Shown: one piece after another, positions 30,064 to 39,351 of the stretch
How the letters are laid out: every line of letters starts with the position of its first letter
Position numbering within the stretch: position 1 is the first letter of the stretch
Assembly: GCA_937863685.1 (NCBI GenBank)
Contig: CALMGM010000005.1
Location: 496,001 to 560,000, forward strand
Direction of reading: 5' to 3'
Length of the DNA stretch: 64,000 nt
From: an uncultured bacterium
GTDB taxonomy: Bacteria > Edwardsbacteria > AC1 > EtOH8
Program-made: the position numbers and the translations under genes
Notes under the pieces: generated by a model
Databases searched by the model: none
What the model was told of the DNA's origin: nothing
Seen by the model: the letters and a program-made list of their open reading frames with translations, nothing else

Positions 30064-31788
30064 TTATTTTATAATTATCATTTTCTTGGAGATGCTTTTT
30101 CCGTCGGCATTCAGTTTATAAATATACACTCCGTTGGCCACCGCCCGGCCGTTGTCATCCCGGCCGTCCCAGGTTATTGATCCCGACCCCTCCCTCTTGT
30201 CCCTCCCCTCGAGAGCCTGCCCTGAGAATGACTCCCCGTTTTGAAACGAAGGGGGAGGGTTGGGTGGGGTCAGTGTTTTTACCAACTGCCCGGCGACGTT
30301 ATAAACCGCAAGCTTTACCGGCCCATCCCCTGTCACCTGGTACCTGATGACTGTTGACTGTCTGAACGGATTAGGATAATTCTGCCCCAACTTTAAACTG
30401 TAAACTTTATCATAGGAAACTGGTTCCCCAGCCACCCCGTCCGGCCCGGTATATTTGCACAACCAAACCATACGATTGCTATCGGCCAGCGAATTGGAAA
30501 ACAACACTTCACTCTTCCCATCGCCATCAACATCACCGGCCGCACCCATATTCACCAGCCAATCTCCCTGCCAGCGACCCCGTATATAGCCTGCCGGATT
30601 AGTATCAATATTCTTTTGCCCCAAAATAATATCCGCCTGTCCCATGCTCATTGGGTCAGGAATAGGGCTGTTCATTGAAACACCCAATTCCTCCAGGCTA
30701 TCGGCACTTAAATTTGAAAGATTAAAGCACCCAATACCATACCCGGTTAAGGTGTCCAATCCGACCTTGGTAATCTGCGGAATCGTATCCCAGGCAGCAT
30801 CTTGTTTAAGCAAATACATTTTGCCATTTGTTTGCGAGCTCCAATATCCTCCGGGGTAAAGATTGGCGCCAATGGCAGCCCATGTTTTATCATTTATCTT
30901 GCTTAATGCAAGTGTCCATGCACCCAACATATGTTCTATTCCCTCTCCATGAATCCAACCATCGGGTAATGTATCCATGGGTTCACCGCCATAATATATA
31001 TATACCTTTCCGGCATTGGAATAGCTTTCACTATTAGCATCAGCACCGACAATAATATCATCGCAACCATCTCCGTTAAGGTCCCCACCGGATGCCACGG
31101 TGATGCCAAAATGCTCCAAAATATCATATAAACCACCATGGATGACCACATCCGGCCAAGTATGCAAGCCAAGGGTATCGCCATAATATATATATACACA
31201 ACCATCGCCCCAATTGTTGGTACTGTGCATATATGCACCAATGACCAGATCGTCTATCTTATCCCCGTTGATATCCCCACTGGCGAGTGAACAACCAAAA
31301 TATTCCCGGGTGTTATTACGGGTAACGCTCCAATCTGCAATGGTGTCCATCGGATCCCCCCCATAATATACGTATACTTTGCCATCTTCGTATGTACTAC
31401 CATAATCCGTGGCTGAAACCGCAATGTCACAATATTCATCCCCATTAAAGTCTCCGGTACAAATATATTGCCCATAACGGTTGGTTGCATTTTCACCAGT
31501 TAATATAATATCTGCTATTGTATCAATATAATCGGTATATATTCTTATAGTTCCTTTATAGGGGTTAGATGAATACAAACTTAATGGTGGTGACCCAATT
31601 ACGATATCGCTGAACCCATCTTTATTTATGTCACCTCCAGCCAAAGAAGTGCCGAACACATCTACAGTATCAATGCCTCGGTGCTGCCAGATGGTATTAA
31701 GGTTATATGTAGTCTGGGCCTCCGCTTTGCAGGTGTACAGAAATAAGAGGGACAGAAATAGAAGGAATGTTATTTTAATTTGTTTCAT
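30064..31788 (-). CDS. Secreted FG-GAP repeat protein with C-terminal FlgD-like/T9SS type A-like sorting domain
   Basis: Signal peptide; repeated DINGDKIDDLVIGA motifs; GQNYPNPFRQSTVIRYQ..WDGRDDNGRAVANGVYIYKLNADGKSISKKMIIIK. Confidence 0.88.
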   Translation of the reverse strand: MKQIKITFLLFLSLLFLYTCKAEAQTTYNLNTIWQHRGIDTVDVFGTSLAGGDINKDGFSDIVIGSPPLSLYSSNPYKGTIRIYTDYIDTIADIILTGENATNRYGQYICTGDFNGDEYCDIAVSATDYGSTYEDGKVYVYYGGDPMDTIADWSVTRNNTREYFGCSLASGDINGDKIDDLVIGAYMHSTNNWGDGCVYIYYGDTLGLHTWPDVVIHGGLYDILEHFGITVASGGDLNGDGCDDIIVGADANSESYSNAGKVYIYYGGEPMDTLPDGWIHGEGIEHMLGAWTLALSKINDKTWAAIGANLYPGGYWSSQTNGKMYLLKQDAAWDTIPQITKVGLDTLTGYGIGCFNLSNLSADSLEELGVSMNSPIPDPMSMGQADIILGQKNIDTNPAGYIRGRWQGDWLVNMGAAGDVDGDGKSEVLFSNSLADSNRMVWLCKYTGPDGVAGEPVSYDKVYSLKLGQNYPNPFRQSTVIRYQVTGDGPVKLAVYNVAGQLVKTLTPPNPPPSFQNGESFSGQALEGRDKREGSGSITWDGRDDNGRAVANGVYIYKLNADGKSISKKMIIIK

Positions 31789-32317
31789 GGGTATCGCCTT
31801 TTCTAAGCAACTCTGTGTCGCTGTTTGGCCGTTTTGGCATCGGCACCCATTGATTTGGAAAATATCTCAAAAACAGTCCTTTGCCGCAGTCTATATATCC
31901 GTAAAGATTAACGCCCTTTTGCTCCATTTTAATTGAAACAAACGGATACGATCTTATAAGCTCAACAAACCAATTGGAACCATCCATCGTCTTAAGCAAT
32001 ATACCGAAATTCTTTTCTTCTCCTTTATTCCTGTACCCTACCACCCAACCCCTCCGTTCACCCACAAAGCAAACATCCTGGAAATCGTAATCAGACTGGT
32101 TTATTCCGTTAACAATAATATTATTCCAGGTAATGCCGCCATCAATACTTTTCATCAATAGACCGTTAGAGCCCACAGCCCAAGCAATGCTGGAATCCAC
32201 CCTGCACACCGAGGTGAACTTGGTGGTATCGGTGGGCACAGCATTATTAACGGCTGTTTGTTGAGCATGCGCAGGCAAGGCAATAAAAAGCAATATGGAT
32301 AAAATAAACCCGCGCAT
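31775..32317 (-). CDS. Secreted protein with YCF48/BNR-like repeats
   Basis: Signal peptide; SIAWAVGSNGLLMKSIDGGITWNNI; RRGWVVGY..GILLKTMDGSNW. Confidence 0.6.
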   Translation of the reverse strand: MRGFILSILLFIALPAHAQQTAVNNAVPTDTTKFTSVCRVDSSIAWAVGSNGLLMKSIDGGITWNNIIVNGINQSDYDFQDVCFVGERRGWVVGYRNKGEEKNFGILLKTMDGSNWFVELIRSYPFVSIKMEQKGVNLYGYIDCGKGLFLRYFPNQWVPMPKRPNSDTELLRKGDTHETN

Positions 32318-32318
32318 A

Positions 32319-34334
32319 TCACCTCAAAACGATCATCTTTTTTGCCAGGCTTTTCCCGCCGGCGTTCAGTCTATAAACATACACCCCGTTGGCCACCGCC
32401 CGGCCGTTGTCATCCCGGCCGTCCCAGGTAACTGACCCCAACTTGGGTACAGACCCCTCCCTGCCCTCCCCGATGCGGAGAGGGACAGAGCTGTTGATAA
32501 GAGTTTTTATTAATTGCCCGGCAATATTGTAAACCGAAAGATTTACCGGCCCGTCCCCTGTCCCCTGGTACCTGATGACTGTTGACTGTTTGAACGGATT
32601 GGGATAATTCTGGTTTAACCTGATTGCTGTCCGCTGTCCCCTGTCCGCTGGCTCCGCCGCTACGCCGGTTACTTGCCCAAACGATACATCGTCCCACCGG
32701 TCCCAGTAGGCGTTGCTGTTCACCGCCCAGATGTTCAGCTTGATCCGGGCGAAGGCCGCCTTGGCCGGAGCCGTCACCGTTCCGGTGGTCAGATAGATGT
32801 ACGCCGCGCTGTCGGCGCTTAAGGCGGCGGTGGTATCGTCCAGCAGGAGATTGGCATGCAGAGAATCGAACCACTGGATCCGCATCCTCATGGTGTTGCC
32901 GGCCCCGTCGTTCTTACGCCCCCAGCCGGACAGACAATAGCTGGCCCCGGGAATTACTTTGACATCCTGAAAGAGAAATGACAGAAACGGCGCCGCCTTA
33001 CCAGAACAATCGGCCCGGTGCCGCAGGGCGTAACTGCCGGAATGAATGAAATCGGTGGCGGTATCGGCCACCGCATTGTCCCCTTCCAGCCATCCAAAGG
33101 GCTTGAGAGCGTTGTTGGACGGCACCGCCACGGTATCGCGGAAAACATTTTCCATCCCTCCGTTTATCAATGAATCGATTGGAATATTGAAATTGGTCCT
33201 CAGCGCGGTCCACAGTTCGGAACGGCTGCCGTCGTAGGACAGGGCCCACATCCCGGTGCCGGCCAAAAGGCTGTCCCACACCATCTGATACTTGTAGCCC
33301 AGGCTCATCTCGTCATCATACCAGCACTGGTGCCATTCCCCATCGTTGTAATAATACCAGGGAGTATAGAAGGAGGCCTGCCACTGCCGGCCGTAGTCAT
33401 AGGCCAGGGTTTCGGCCTGGGAAAATATCACCGCGCTGCCGTTCCCGGTGGTGGCCGAGCCGGCGGTTGTTCCTTCGCAGGGCCAGTCGTAACCGTAATA
33501 GGGCACCCCGCAGATCAGTTTATCACGGCGATTGCCGGAATAGACCGCGTAATCGCGAATGGTCCAGCCCACGTCGTAGGCATACCCGTCCAGCGGCGCC
33601 ACCGGCCCGGTGGTCGACGAGCCGCTCCAGAAATAATCGTAGGCCATGATGAACAGCCCGTCGGAATAGATGGCCAGACTGTCGTAATCCCAGGATCCGG
33701 CCCAGTCCACCGCCGGGGTGGCCAGCGAAACGTAGGAAGTGGGATCCCAATTGTGGAAGCTGTCCGACAGTTCGCGAGTGAACTTCACCATGTTCTGCTT
33801 CTGGGAAAGAAGCAGGCCCTCGAAGTCGATATTGACCCCTTCCACACCGGCATTGCGAACCATAGTTATGAGATTCTTCACCGCGTTGGTGCGAAAGGAA
33901 TCGCTGGAAAGTATCGAGGTGATGGCCGTACTGCTGAAGCAGGTGGCGCACAGCAGCACCTTGACCCCGTTCTTGTGGGCATGGGCGATGGTGGCCGACC
34001 AGGCGCCGGGAAAGCCGTGGCTGTCGGAGATGCTTCCGTCCCCCGCCATCTCGGCGCTGAAGCAGGCCAGATGGGTGATCAGGTCGTAATGCAGATACTG
34101 GTCGCTGGTCCAGTAGGGATCGTAACCCAGGATGGTCTTGCTTACCCGGGGTGATTTATCTTTGGCCAGCGGCGGGTATTTCACCTCCGAACCCTTGATG
34201 ATCAGGCTGTCGGAATAGCTCTCCGACTGCAGCTGATGGATGCTTTTATTCTGGGCCAGACCGGCGGAACAGAATACCGTCAAAAAGGCCAGCGCATCAA
34301 CCAAAAGGTAGTAGCTCATGTTTTTTGCTTTCAT
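32319..34334 (-). CDS. Secreted glycoside hydrolase family 18-like protein with C-terminal FlgD-like sorting domain
   Basis: AGVEGVNIDFEGLLL (GH18 active-site-like); LNQNYPNPFKQSTVIRYQ..GVYVYRLNAGGKSLAKKMIVLR. Confidence 0.87.
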   Translation of the reverse strand: MKAKNMSYYLLVDALAFLTVFCSAGLAQNKSIHQLQSESYSDSLIIKGSEVKYPPLAKDKSPRVSKTILGYDPYWTSDQYLHYDLITHLACFSAEMAGDGSISDSHGFPGAWSATIAHAHKNGVKVLLCATCFSSTAITSILSSDSFRTNAVKNLITMVRNAGVEGVNIDFEGLLLSQKQNMVKFTRELSDSFHNWDPTSYVSLATPAVDWAGSWDYDSLAIYSDGLFIMAYDYFWSGSSTTGPVAPLDGYAYDVGWTIRDYAVYSGNRRDKLICGVPYYGYDWPCEGTTAGSATTGNGSAVIFSQAETLAYDYGRQWQASFYTPWYYYNDGEWHQCWYDDEMSLGYKYQMVWDSLLAGTGMWALSYDGSRSELWTALRTNFNIPIDSLINGGMENVFRDTVAVPSNNALKPFGWLEGDNAVADTATDFIHSGSYALRHRADCSGKAAPFLSFLFQDVKVIPGASYCLSGWGRKNDGAGNTMRMRIQWFDSLHANLLLDDTTAALSADSAAYIYLTTGTVTAPAKAAFARIKLNIWAVNSNAYWDRWDDVSFGQVTGVAAEPADRGQRTAIRLNQNYPNPFKQSTVIRYQGTGDGPVNLSVYNIAGQLIKTLINSSVPLRIGEGREGSVPKLGSVTWDGRDDNGRAVANGVYVYRLNAGGKSLAKKMIVLR

Positions 34335-34442
34335 ATTTTTATAAGTTTATGGCAGTAGACGGTTAATGTCAAGGAATAATTCATGTTCCGGACGTCAATT
34401 ATCTTCTTGACTTTTAGTTCAAAATACTTGAAAATTCATCTT

Positions 34443-36221
34443 ATGCGATTCAGTCTTATCATATTGTCCTATTGTCTGTTTTTTATTCTGTCTCCGGGGT
34501 ATTGTCAGGAACCGCCCACCCCCGGCAATGATGATGAATTCAGGCCTTTCACCATTCTGGCCCCCCTGCCGGATTCGGTGATCCCATCCGGGGAGGTTTT
34601 GGAAATTTCCCTGCTGCTGGATGAGGCCGCCGGCATGGACATCCACTTGCTGCTGGACGGCATTGAGCTGACATCACGGGCGCAGATAACCAAGGACTAT
34701 CTTTTCTATCTTTCACCGGAGCCGCCGGCGGCCGGCCCTCACCGGATAACCGTAATGTTCACCAGTCTGGCCGATACCGTGTTCAACAATTCCTGGAGCT
34801 TCAAGGCCTCTGCTTCGGATACCGCAATTGCCGGGCCAATAAAGATACCTCTCGATATCTCCCTTGCCGCCGGCATGTTCTATTCGCAGTGCGACAAAGA
34901 CACTGCCGGCCTGGGCCTGAGCTTTCCCATTGGCTGGCAACCCTCGGGCGATATTAATCTATCGGGACAGCTGGACGGCGGATTCTTCAATTCCTACCTG
35001 TCCTACGATCCGGCTTATGATAAATATCTTCACGGGCTGCTGCAGTATGACAATCCCTCGTTTGGGCTGTCCGCTGGAGAATTCTATCCCGAACTGTCAG
35101 CCTTGGTGTTCTCGGGAACATCCCCGTTGGGGGTTCTGGCTTCATGGCAGGGGCAAAAGACCGGGGTCCTGGGCACCGCCTGCCGCACCCAGCCGGCCGA
35201 TACTTTGTTACAGACCTACGCCCAGTATCTGGGCGGCGGACAGCTGAAAAGATCGCTGTCCGACAGCCTCTGGCTGTCCGCCGGATATCTCTACGGGTAC
35301 GACCAGCCGGGATCACTGCCGGACTCGGTGCGTTTTCGATCATCCACCTATATTTACAACGACACCCTGACCGGTTTCTCCGATACCCTGATAACTGTGG
35401 ACACCCTGTTATCGGGAAAGAACCGCCTTTGCTGGTTCTCTCTGGGGTGGCCGCTGGGTGGAGCCCGATTCCGCACCGATTACGCCCGATCGGGCTTCCT
35501 GCCGGATTCCTCGGCCGGATATATCAACGATCATAGTTATCTGCTGGGTATTAAAAAAGAGTTCGGCCGACATCAGCTTGACCTGCAGTATATCTCCTGG
35601 GGAAGGAGCTACAAGAGCTTCGGCAACCCCTATCTGGAGGCCGCCAAGAGAGAACTTGTGGGATCGGCGGATCTCCGGTTTCCCGCAAATCTTTCGGCCA
35701 GGCTGGACGGCTCGCTGTACAAGGTCCTAACCGATTCCGCCTCCGGCAGCAGCTTCAAGGCAGGTGGAGCAGTTAATTATGCCCGGGGGCGGCTGACCTC
35801 GGTCAGCCTGCGGTTGGATTACAACTTCCGGCCCTATATCGCCTATCTTTACCAGAACCGGAGCCTGAGCCTGAGCACCATTGCCAGACTGGGGGCCTTC
35901 TCGGCCATCTCCTCCTATTCTTACTCCTCAAGCTCCGGCATCAGCCTGACCCAGTCTCACAACGGAATGCTGGGCATCTCCCGCTATCTGATGCAGGACA
36001 AGCTGTATATTCAGGCCTCGGGACAGCACTATCAGGTTTTTGACAGTTATGGGCTGACCGACCAGGCCAGGACCACCGCCCAGTTGAGGACATCATTGCA
36101 GGCTACGGCCCATGCCGGAATCATTTTTGATTGCCGCAATATACAGCACCGGGATCGTGTCGCTTCGGATAAAAGCTATCATCAACAACTGGTATCGCTG
36201 TCAGTTAACTACAGATTCTAG
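34443..36221 (+). CDS. Putative outer-membrane beta-barrel protein with N-terminal Ig-like domain
   Basis: Signal peptide MRFSLIILSYCLFFILSPGYCQ; alternating aromatic/polar strands; terminal LVSLSVNYRF; start trimmed from 34383. Confidence 0.65.
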   Translation: MRFSLIILSYCLFFILSPGYCQEPPTPGNDDEFRPFTILAPLPDSVIPSGEVLEISLLLDEAAGMDIHLLLDGIELTSRAQITKDYLFYLSPEPPAAGPHRITVMFTSLADTVFNNSWSFKASASDTAIAGPIKIPLDISLAAGMFYSQCDKDTAGLGLSFPIGWQPSGDINLSGQLDGGFFNSYLSYDPAYDKYLHGLLQYDNPSFGLSAGEFYPELSALVFSGTSPLGVLASWQGQKTGVLGTACRTQPADTLLQTYAQYLGGGQLKRSLSDSLWLSAGYLYGYDQPGSLPDSVRFRSSTYIYNDTLTGFSDTLITVDTLLSGKNRLCWFSLGWPLGGARFRTDYARSGFLPDSSAGYINDHSYLLGIKKEFGRHQLDLQYISWGRSYKSFGNPYLEAAKRELVGSADLRFPANLSARLDGSLYKVLTDSASGSSFKAGGAVNYARGRLTSVSLRLDYNFRPYIAYLYQNRSLSLSTIARLGAFSAISSYSYSSSSGISLTQSHNGMLGISRYLMQDKLYIQASGQHYQVFDSYGLTDQARTTAQLRTSLQATAHAGIIFDCRNIQHRDRVASDKSYHQQLVSLSVNYRF

Positions 36222-36327
36222 GAACCATCCTGCAGGTGGAGGGCTCTAACCAATATTAGCAGTTATCTGGATATTTAAGGCTTTGTAATCCAGGCACTTA
36301 ATATCTGCTATTATTTTGGTGACCGGC

Positions 36328-36357
36328 GGAACTTTTTAAACAAAAAATTACTCTAAA
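36328..36357 (+). promoter_or_regulatory. Putative ECF-sigma-type promoter
   Basis: GGAACTT (36328-36334) - 17 nt - TCTAAA (36352-36357), upstream of the ECF sigma gene. Confidence 0.5.
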
Positions 36358-36375
36358 TTATAGATAATCGGGACT

Positions 36376-36903
36376 ATGTCTGAAAAACAGCGTCTGGAAT
36401 TTGAAGAAGTATTGGCTAAATACGGGCAGAAGCTGTTCAACCTGATGTTGAGGCTTACCGGCAACTATCACTGGGCCCAGGATCTGACGCAGGATGTTCT
36501 TTTGATAGCCCACCGCGAGTACCACAAGTTCCGGGGGGACTCCGATGTCTTCACCTGGATCTACCGCATCGCCATCAACCACCATCACCGGCAGGCCCGG
36601 AAGCTGCGGATCAAAAGCTGGCTGGGCTTCGATGATGTCCCCGTTCAGGTGCTTTCTACCAGTCCCGATGATGCCGACCCGGCCGAAAAGGATCAGCGGA
36701 CAAGAAAAGTGGCCCGGGCGGTATCCGCCCTTCCGGATGAATTCAAGGAGACCGTAGTGTTGCATTATTTCCAGGACCAGAGCTGCGAACAGATCGCTAA
36801 AATAATGAATTGTTCCGAGGGAACTGTTAAATCAAGACTTTGGCGGGGCCGGAAGATCCTGGCTCAGAAACTAAAAAATTATGTGTCCGAAACAGGAGTG
36901 TGA
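36376..36903 (+). CDS. ECF-type RNA polymerase sigma-70 factor
   Basis: LMLRLTGNYHWAQDLTQDVLLIAHREYHKFRGDSDVFTWIYRIAINHHHRQAR; CEQIAKIMNCSEGTVKSRLWRGRKIL. Confidence 0.93.
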   Translation: MSEKQRLEFEEVLAKYGQKLFNLMLRLTGNYHWAQDLTQDVLLIAHREYHKFRGDSDVFTWIYRIAINHHHRQARKLRIKSWLGFDDVPVQVLSTSPDDADPAEKDQRTRKVARAVSALPDEFKETVVLHYFQDQSCEQIAKIMNCSEGTVKSRLWRGRKILAQKLKNYVSETGV

Positions 36904-36907
36904 TAAT

Positions 36908-37609
36908 ATGAATTGCCGAAAAATCGAAGAACATCTGCTGAAAAATCCCGGGGCTCTTCTGTCCAGGGAACTGCAGGAACATCTGACCCGCTGCCGGGCC
37001 TGCTCCGAACTGTGGCGGGAACAGAGTGCCCTTAACGATGTTCTGAGATCCTTTCCCCAGGCTGAGCTTCCGGCTTACCTGGGAACCAGGGCCCTGGCCC
37101 GGCTTGAGGGCCGGCATACGGTTTCCGGCAAAAGGATGCTGGAACCGGGCTGGCTGACCCTGGCGGCCCCGGCCATGGCCCTGATCGTGGCCTTCTCCGC
37201 CCTGGTGATGCGCTATGAATACGGTTCCCGGTATATAAATACCCCGGACCGGCCGGCAATTGTCCAGGACCCTATCAGTAATAATAATACCATTCCGGAG
37301 ACGGTCCAAAATCTATTGTCGGAAAACAATTCTCAGATATACCCGGTCTGGCCGGCAGACCAAGATGTGATCGGCCGCGATGACCTGACCATCATGGCCT
37401 CGCTGTATCCCGACAATCCGGGAAGGGCCAGGATCTTGCTGGATGATATCGACGTCTCTTCCTGGGCTACCATCGACCGCCAGCATATCTCCTACGATCC
37501 CGGATCCCTAGAAGCTGGTGAACATGTGGTAAAGGTGATACTGCAGCAGGCGAACGGAAGCTACCATACCGCCAGCTGGAGCTTCTACCTGTTGGAGGAA
37601 CGATCATGA
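36908..37609 (+). CDS. Membrane-anchored zinc-finger anti-sigma factor with extracytoplasmic Ig-like domain
   Basis: LQEHLTRCRACSELW (HxxxCxxC); TM LTLAAPAMALIVAFSALVM; C-terminal ARILLDDIDVSSWATIDRQHISYDP. Confidence 0.82.
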   Translation: MNCRKIEEHLLKNPGALLSRELQEHLTRCRACSELWREQSALNDVLRSFPQAELPAYLGTRALARLEGRHTVSGKRMLEPGWLTLAAPAMALIVAFSALVMRYEYGSRYINTPDRPAIVQDPISNNNTIPETVQNLLSENNSQIYPVWPADQDVIGRDDLTIMASLYPDNPGRARILLDDIDVSSWATIDRQHISYDPGSLEAGEHVVKVILQQANGSYHTASWSFYLLEERS

Positions 37610-39297
37610 AAAAGAGGTTCTTGATGCTGGCAGCCCTGGTGCTGTTATCGGCAACTATCCTGCAGGCTGCCGGGCTTACGGTTTCGCCCAACCCGGCCGA
37701 GGTCCAGATAAATGACGCCCTGGTCTTTACCGCCCAGGGATTGGAACCCGATGCTTCATTGAATTGGGAGGTCATCCCAGCCGCCTTGGGAAATATTGAC
37801 CGTAACGGTTACTTCACCGCCTCCGGCAGCCCCGGAAGGGGAATGGTAAGGGTCGTCTCCAAAAACAAGGATGGCCGGAAGGTGCTGGGGCACGCCTTGG
37901 TAAAAGTGCTGGGAAACAAATCGGGACGCCTGGAGGTATCAGTATCTCCGGCCAGGGCCGAGTTTAAGATCAGCGAAACCCTGCGCTTCACCGCCCGGGT
38001 CATGCTGCCTGGCGGAATCCCGGAAGAAAATGCAAAAACCGAGTGGCTGGTGGTCCCCGGCTATCTGGGAACCATAGATGCTAGGGGTGAATTTACCGCC
38101 AGCGGTGCCGGCCAGGGGCGGATCGTTGCCATGACCAAGGGACCGGAACGGCACGGTTTGGGACAGGCTCAAATATCTGTCCGACCTTCCGACAAAGTCT
38201 CCGATCTTTCAGTGGCCGTTTCCCCCAAGAGAATTAAGCTGCAGCCAAAAAACCGGATCCGGCTGGCCGTTCAGGTCCGGGACCCGCAGGGGCAAACCGT
38301 CCGGGCCCGGATCAGTTATACCGTGTCACCAGAGGAACTGGGGACCATTGACCAGGAGGGAAATTTCATCGCCGGGGAAAAGACCGGACTGGGCGTTATC
38401 AAGGCCGAGGCCTCATCCGGCCACGCTTTTGGCAGCGCCCGGGCCTTCATTATAGTCTCTGAAAAAAACAGCCATTACCAGATAAAGATCAAGCCCCGGC
38501 AAATTGTGATGAAAGCCAGATCCAGCACCAAATTCGAGGTCGAGGTGCGGGACGAGAACGGCAGTCCGGTGATTCAGCCCGCCCTGGACTGGAAAGTGAT
38601 CCCAGAGGGTCTGGGCTCGATCACCCCCCAAGGACTCTTTACTTCGGGAGACCGGACCCTGTCCGGCAAGATAGTGGTTCAACTGCCGGCCGAATTCGGC
38701 CAGGGACGGGATGCTGCCTCGGTCAAGATACAAAGCAGCGGACGCAACAACATCCGGATAAATCCGCCCAAAGCCAGCCTGAAGCCGGGCCAGATGCTGC
38801 AGTTCTCGGCCGCCATAACCGACAGCCGGGGCCAGCCGGCCGGAGATTTGGGCGTCATCTGGAAACTGCAGCCGGAGAATCTCGGCACCATCACCCCCCA
38901 GGGGGTCTTCACCGCCGGGCCGGCCATCCGGTCGGGCACTGTCATCGCCGAGCTTCCCCTGGAATTCGGAGCTGGTCGGGCGATCGCCCCGGTCACCATC
39001 AGCAACTACCAAGTCAAGATAAACGCCCCGTCTAACCAGTATAACATCCACTCCGGTGAACAGATTGTCTTTGCCGCGTCGGTGCGGGATGCCAACGGGA
39101 ACGACCTGAGCGGTTCGGCAGTTTTTGAATGGGAATTGAAATCTTCCGTTGCCGGATTCGGCAACATCGACCAGAATACCGGCCTGTTCCGGGCCGGACT
39201 GCCGGCCAAATTACCGGCCGACGGCTATATAATGGTCAGGGTCTATATCAACAATAAGATCATCGGTAGCGATGGCATTAAAATAACAATCCGGTAG
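37606..39297 (+). CDS. Secreted multi-repeat Big-like (Ig-like) protein
   Basis: About six repeats with W-V-P-LG-ID/TP-G-FTASG signature; start overlaps the anti-sigma stop (ATGA). Confidence 0.8.
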   Translation: MKKRFLMLAALVLLSATILQAAGLTVSPNPAEVQINDALVFTAQGLEPDASLNWEVIPAALGNIDRNGYFTASGSPGRGMVRVVSKNKDGRKVLGHALVKVLGNKSGRLEVSVSPARAEFKISETLRFTARVMLPGGIPEENAKTEWLVVPGYLGTIDARGEFTASGAGQGRIVAMTKGPERHGLGQAQISVRPSDKVSDLSVAVSPKRIKLQPKNRIRLAVQVRDPQGQTVRARISYTVSPEELGTIDQEGNFIAGEKTGLGVIKAEASSGHAFGSARAFIIVSEKNSHYQIKIKPRQIVMKARSSTKFEVEVRDENGSPVIQPALDWKVIPEGLGSITPQGLFTSGDRTLSGKIVVQLPAEFGQGRDAASVKIQSSGRNNIRINPPKASLKPGQMLQFSAAITDSRGQPAGDLGVIWKLQPENLGTITPQGVFTAGPAIRSGTVIAELPLEFGAGRAIAPVTISNYQVKINAPSNQYNIHSGEQIVFAASVRDANGNDLSGSAVFEWELKSSVAGFGNIDQNTGLFRAGLPAKLPADGYIMVRVYINNKIIGSDGIKITIR

Positions 39298-39310
39298 AAT
39301 TAAACATATA

Positions 39311-39344
39311 AAAAGGGGGTGTCCCGTCGGGACACCCCCTTTTT
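39311..39344. terminator. Bidirectional Rho-independent terminator between convergent genes
   Basis: AAAAGGGGGTGTCCC-GTC-GGGACACCCCCTTTT. Confidence 0.9.
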
Positions 39345-39351
39345 ATATCGG

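Noticed and set aside
28845-30074. Plus-strand 409-aa ORF
   Set aside because: Antisense shadow of the phosphomannomutase gene (28695-30041), produced by high GC codon bias; composition is not protein-like
37606-39297. Tandem repeats in the Big-like gene considered as a DNA repeat or CRISPR array
   Set aside because: Repeats are protein-level, about 95 aa long and diverged at DNA level; no short direct repeats with unique spacers
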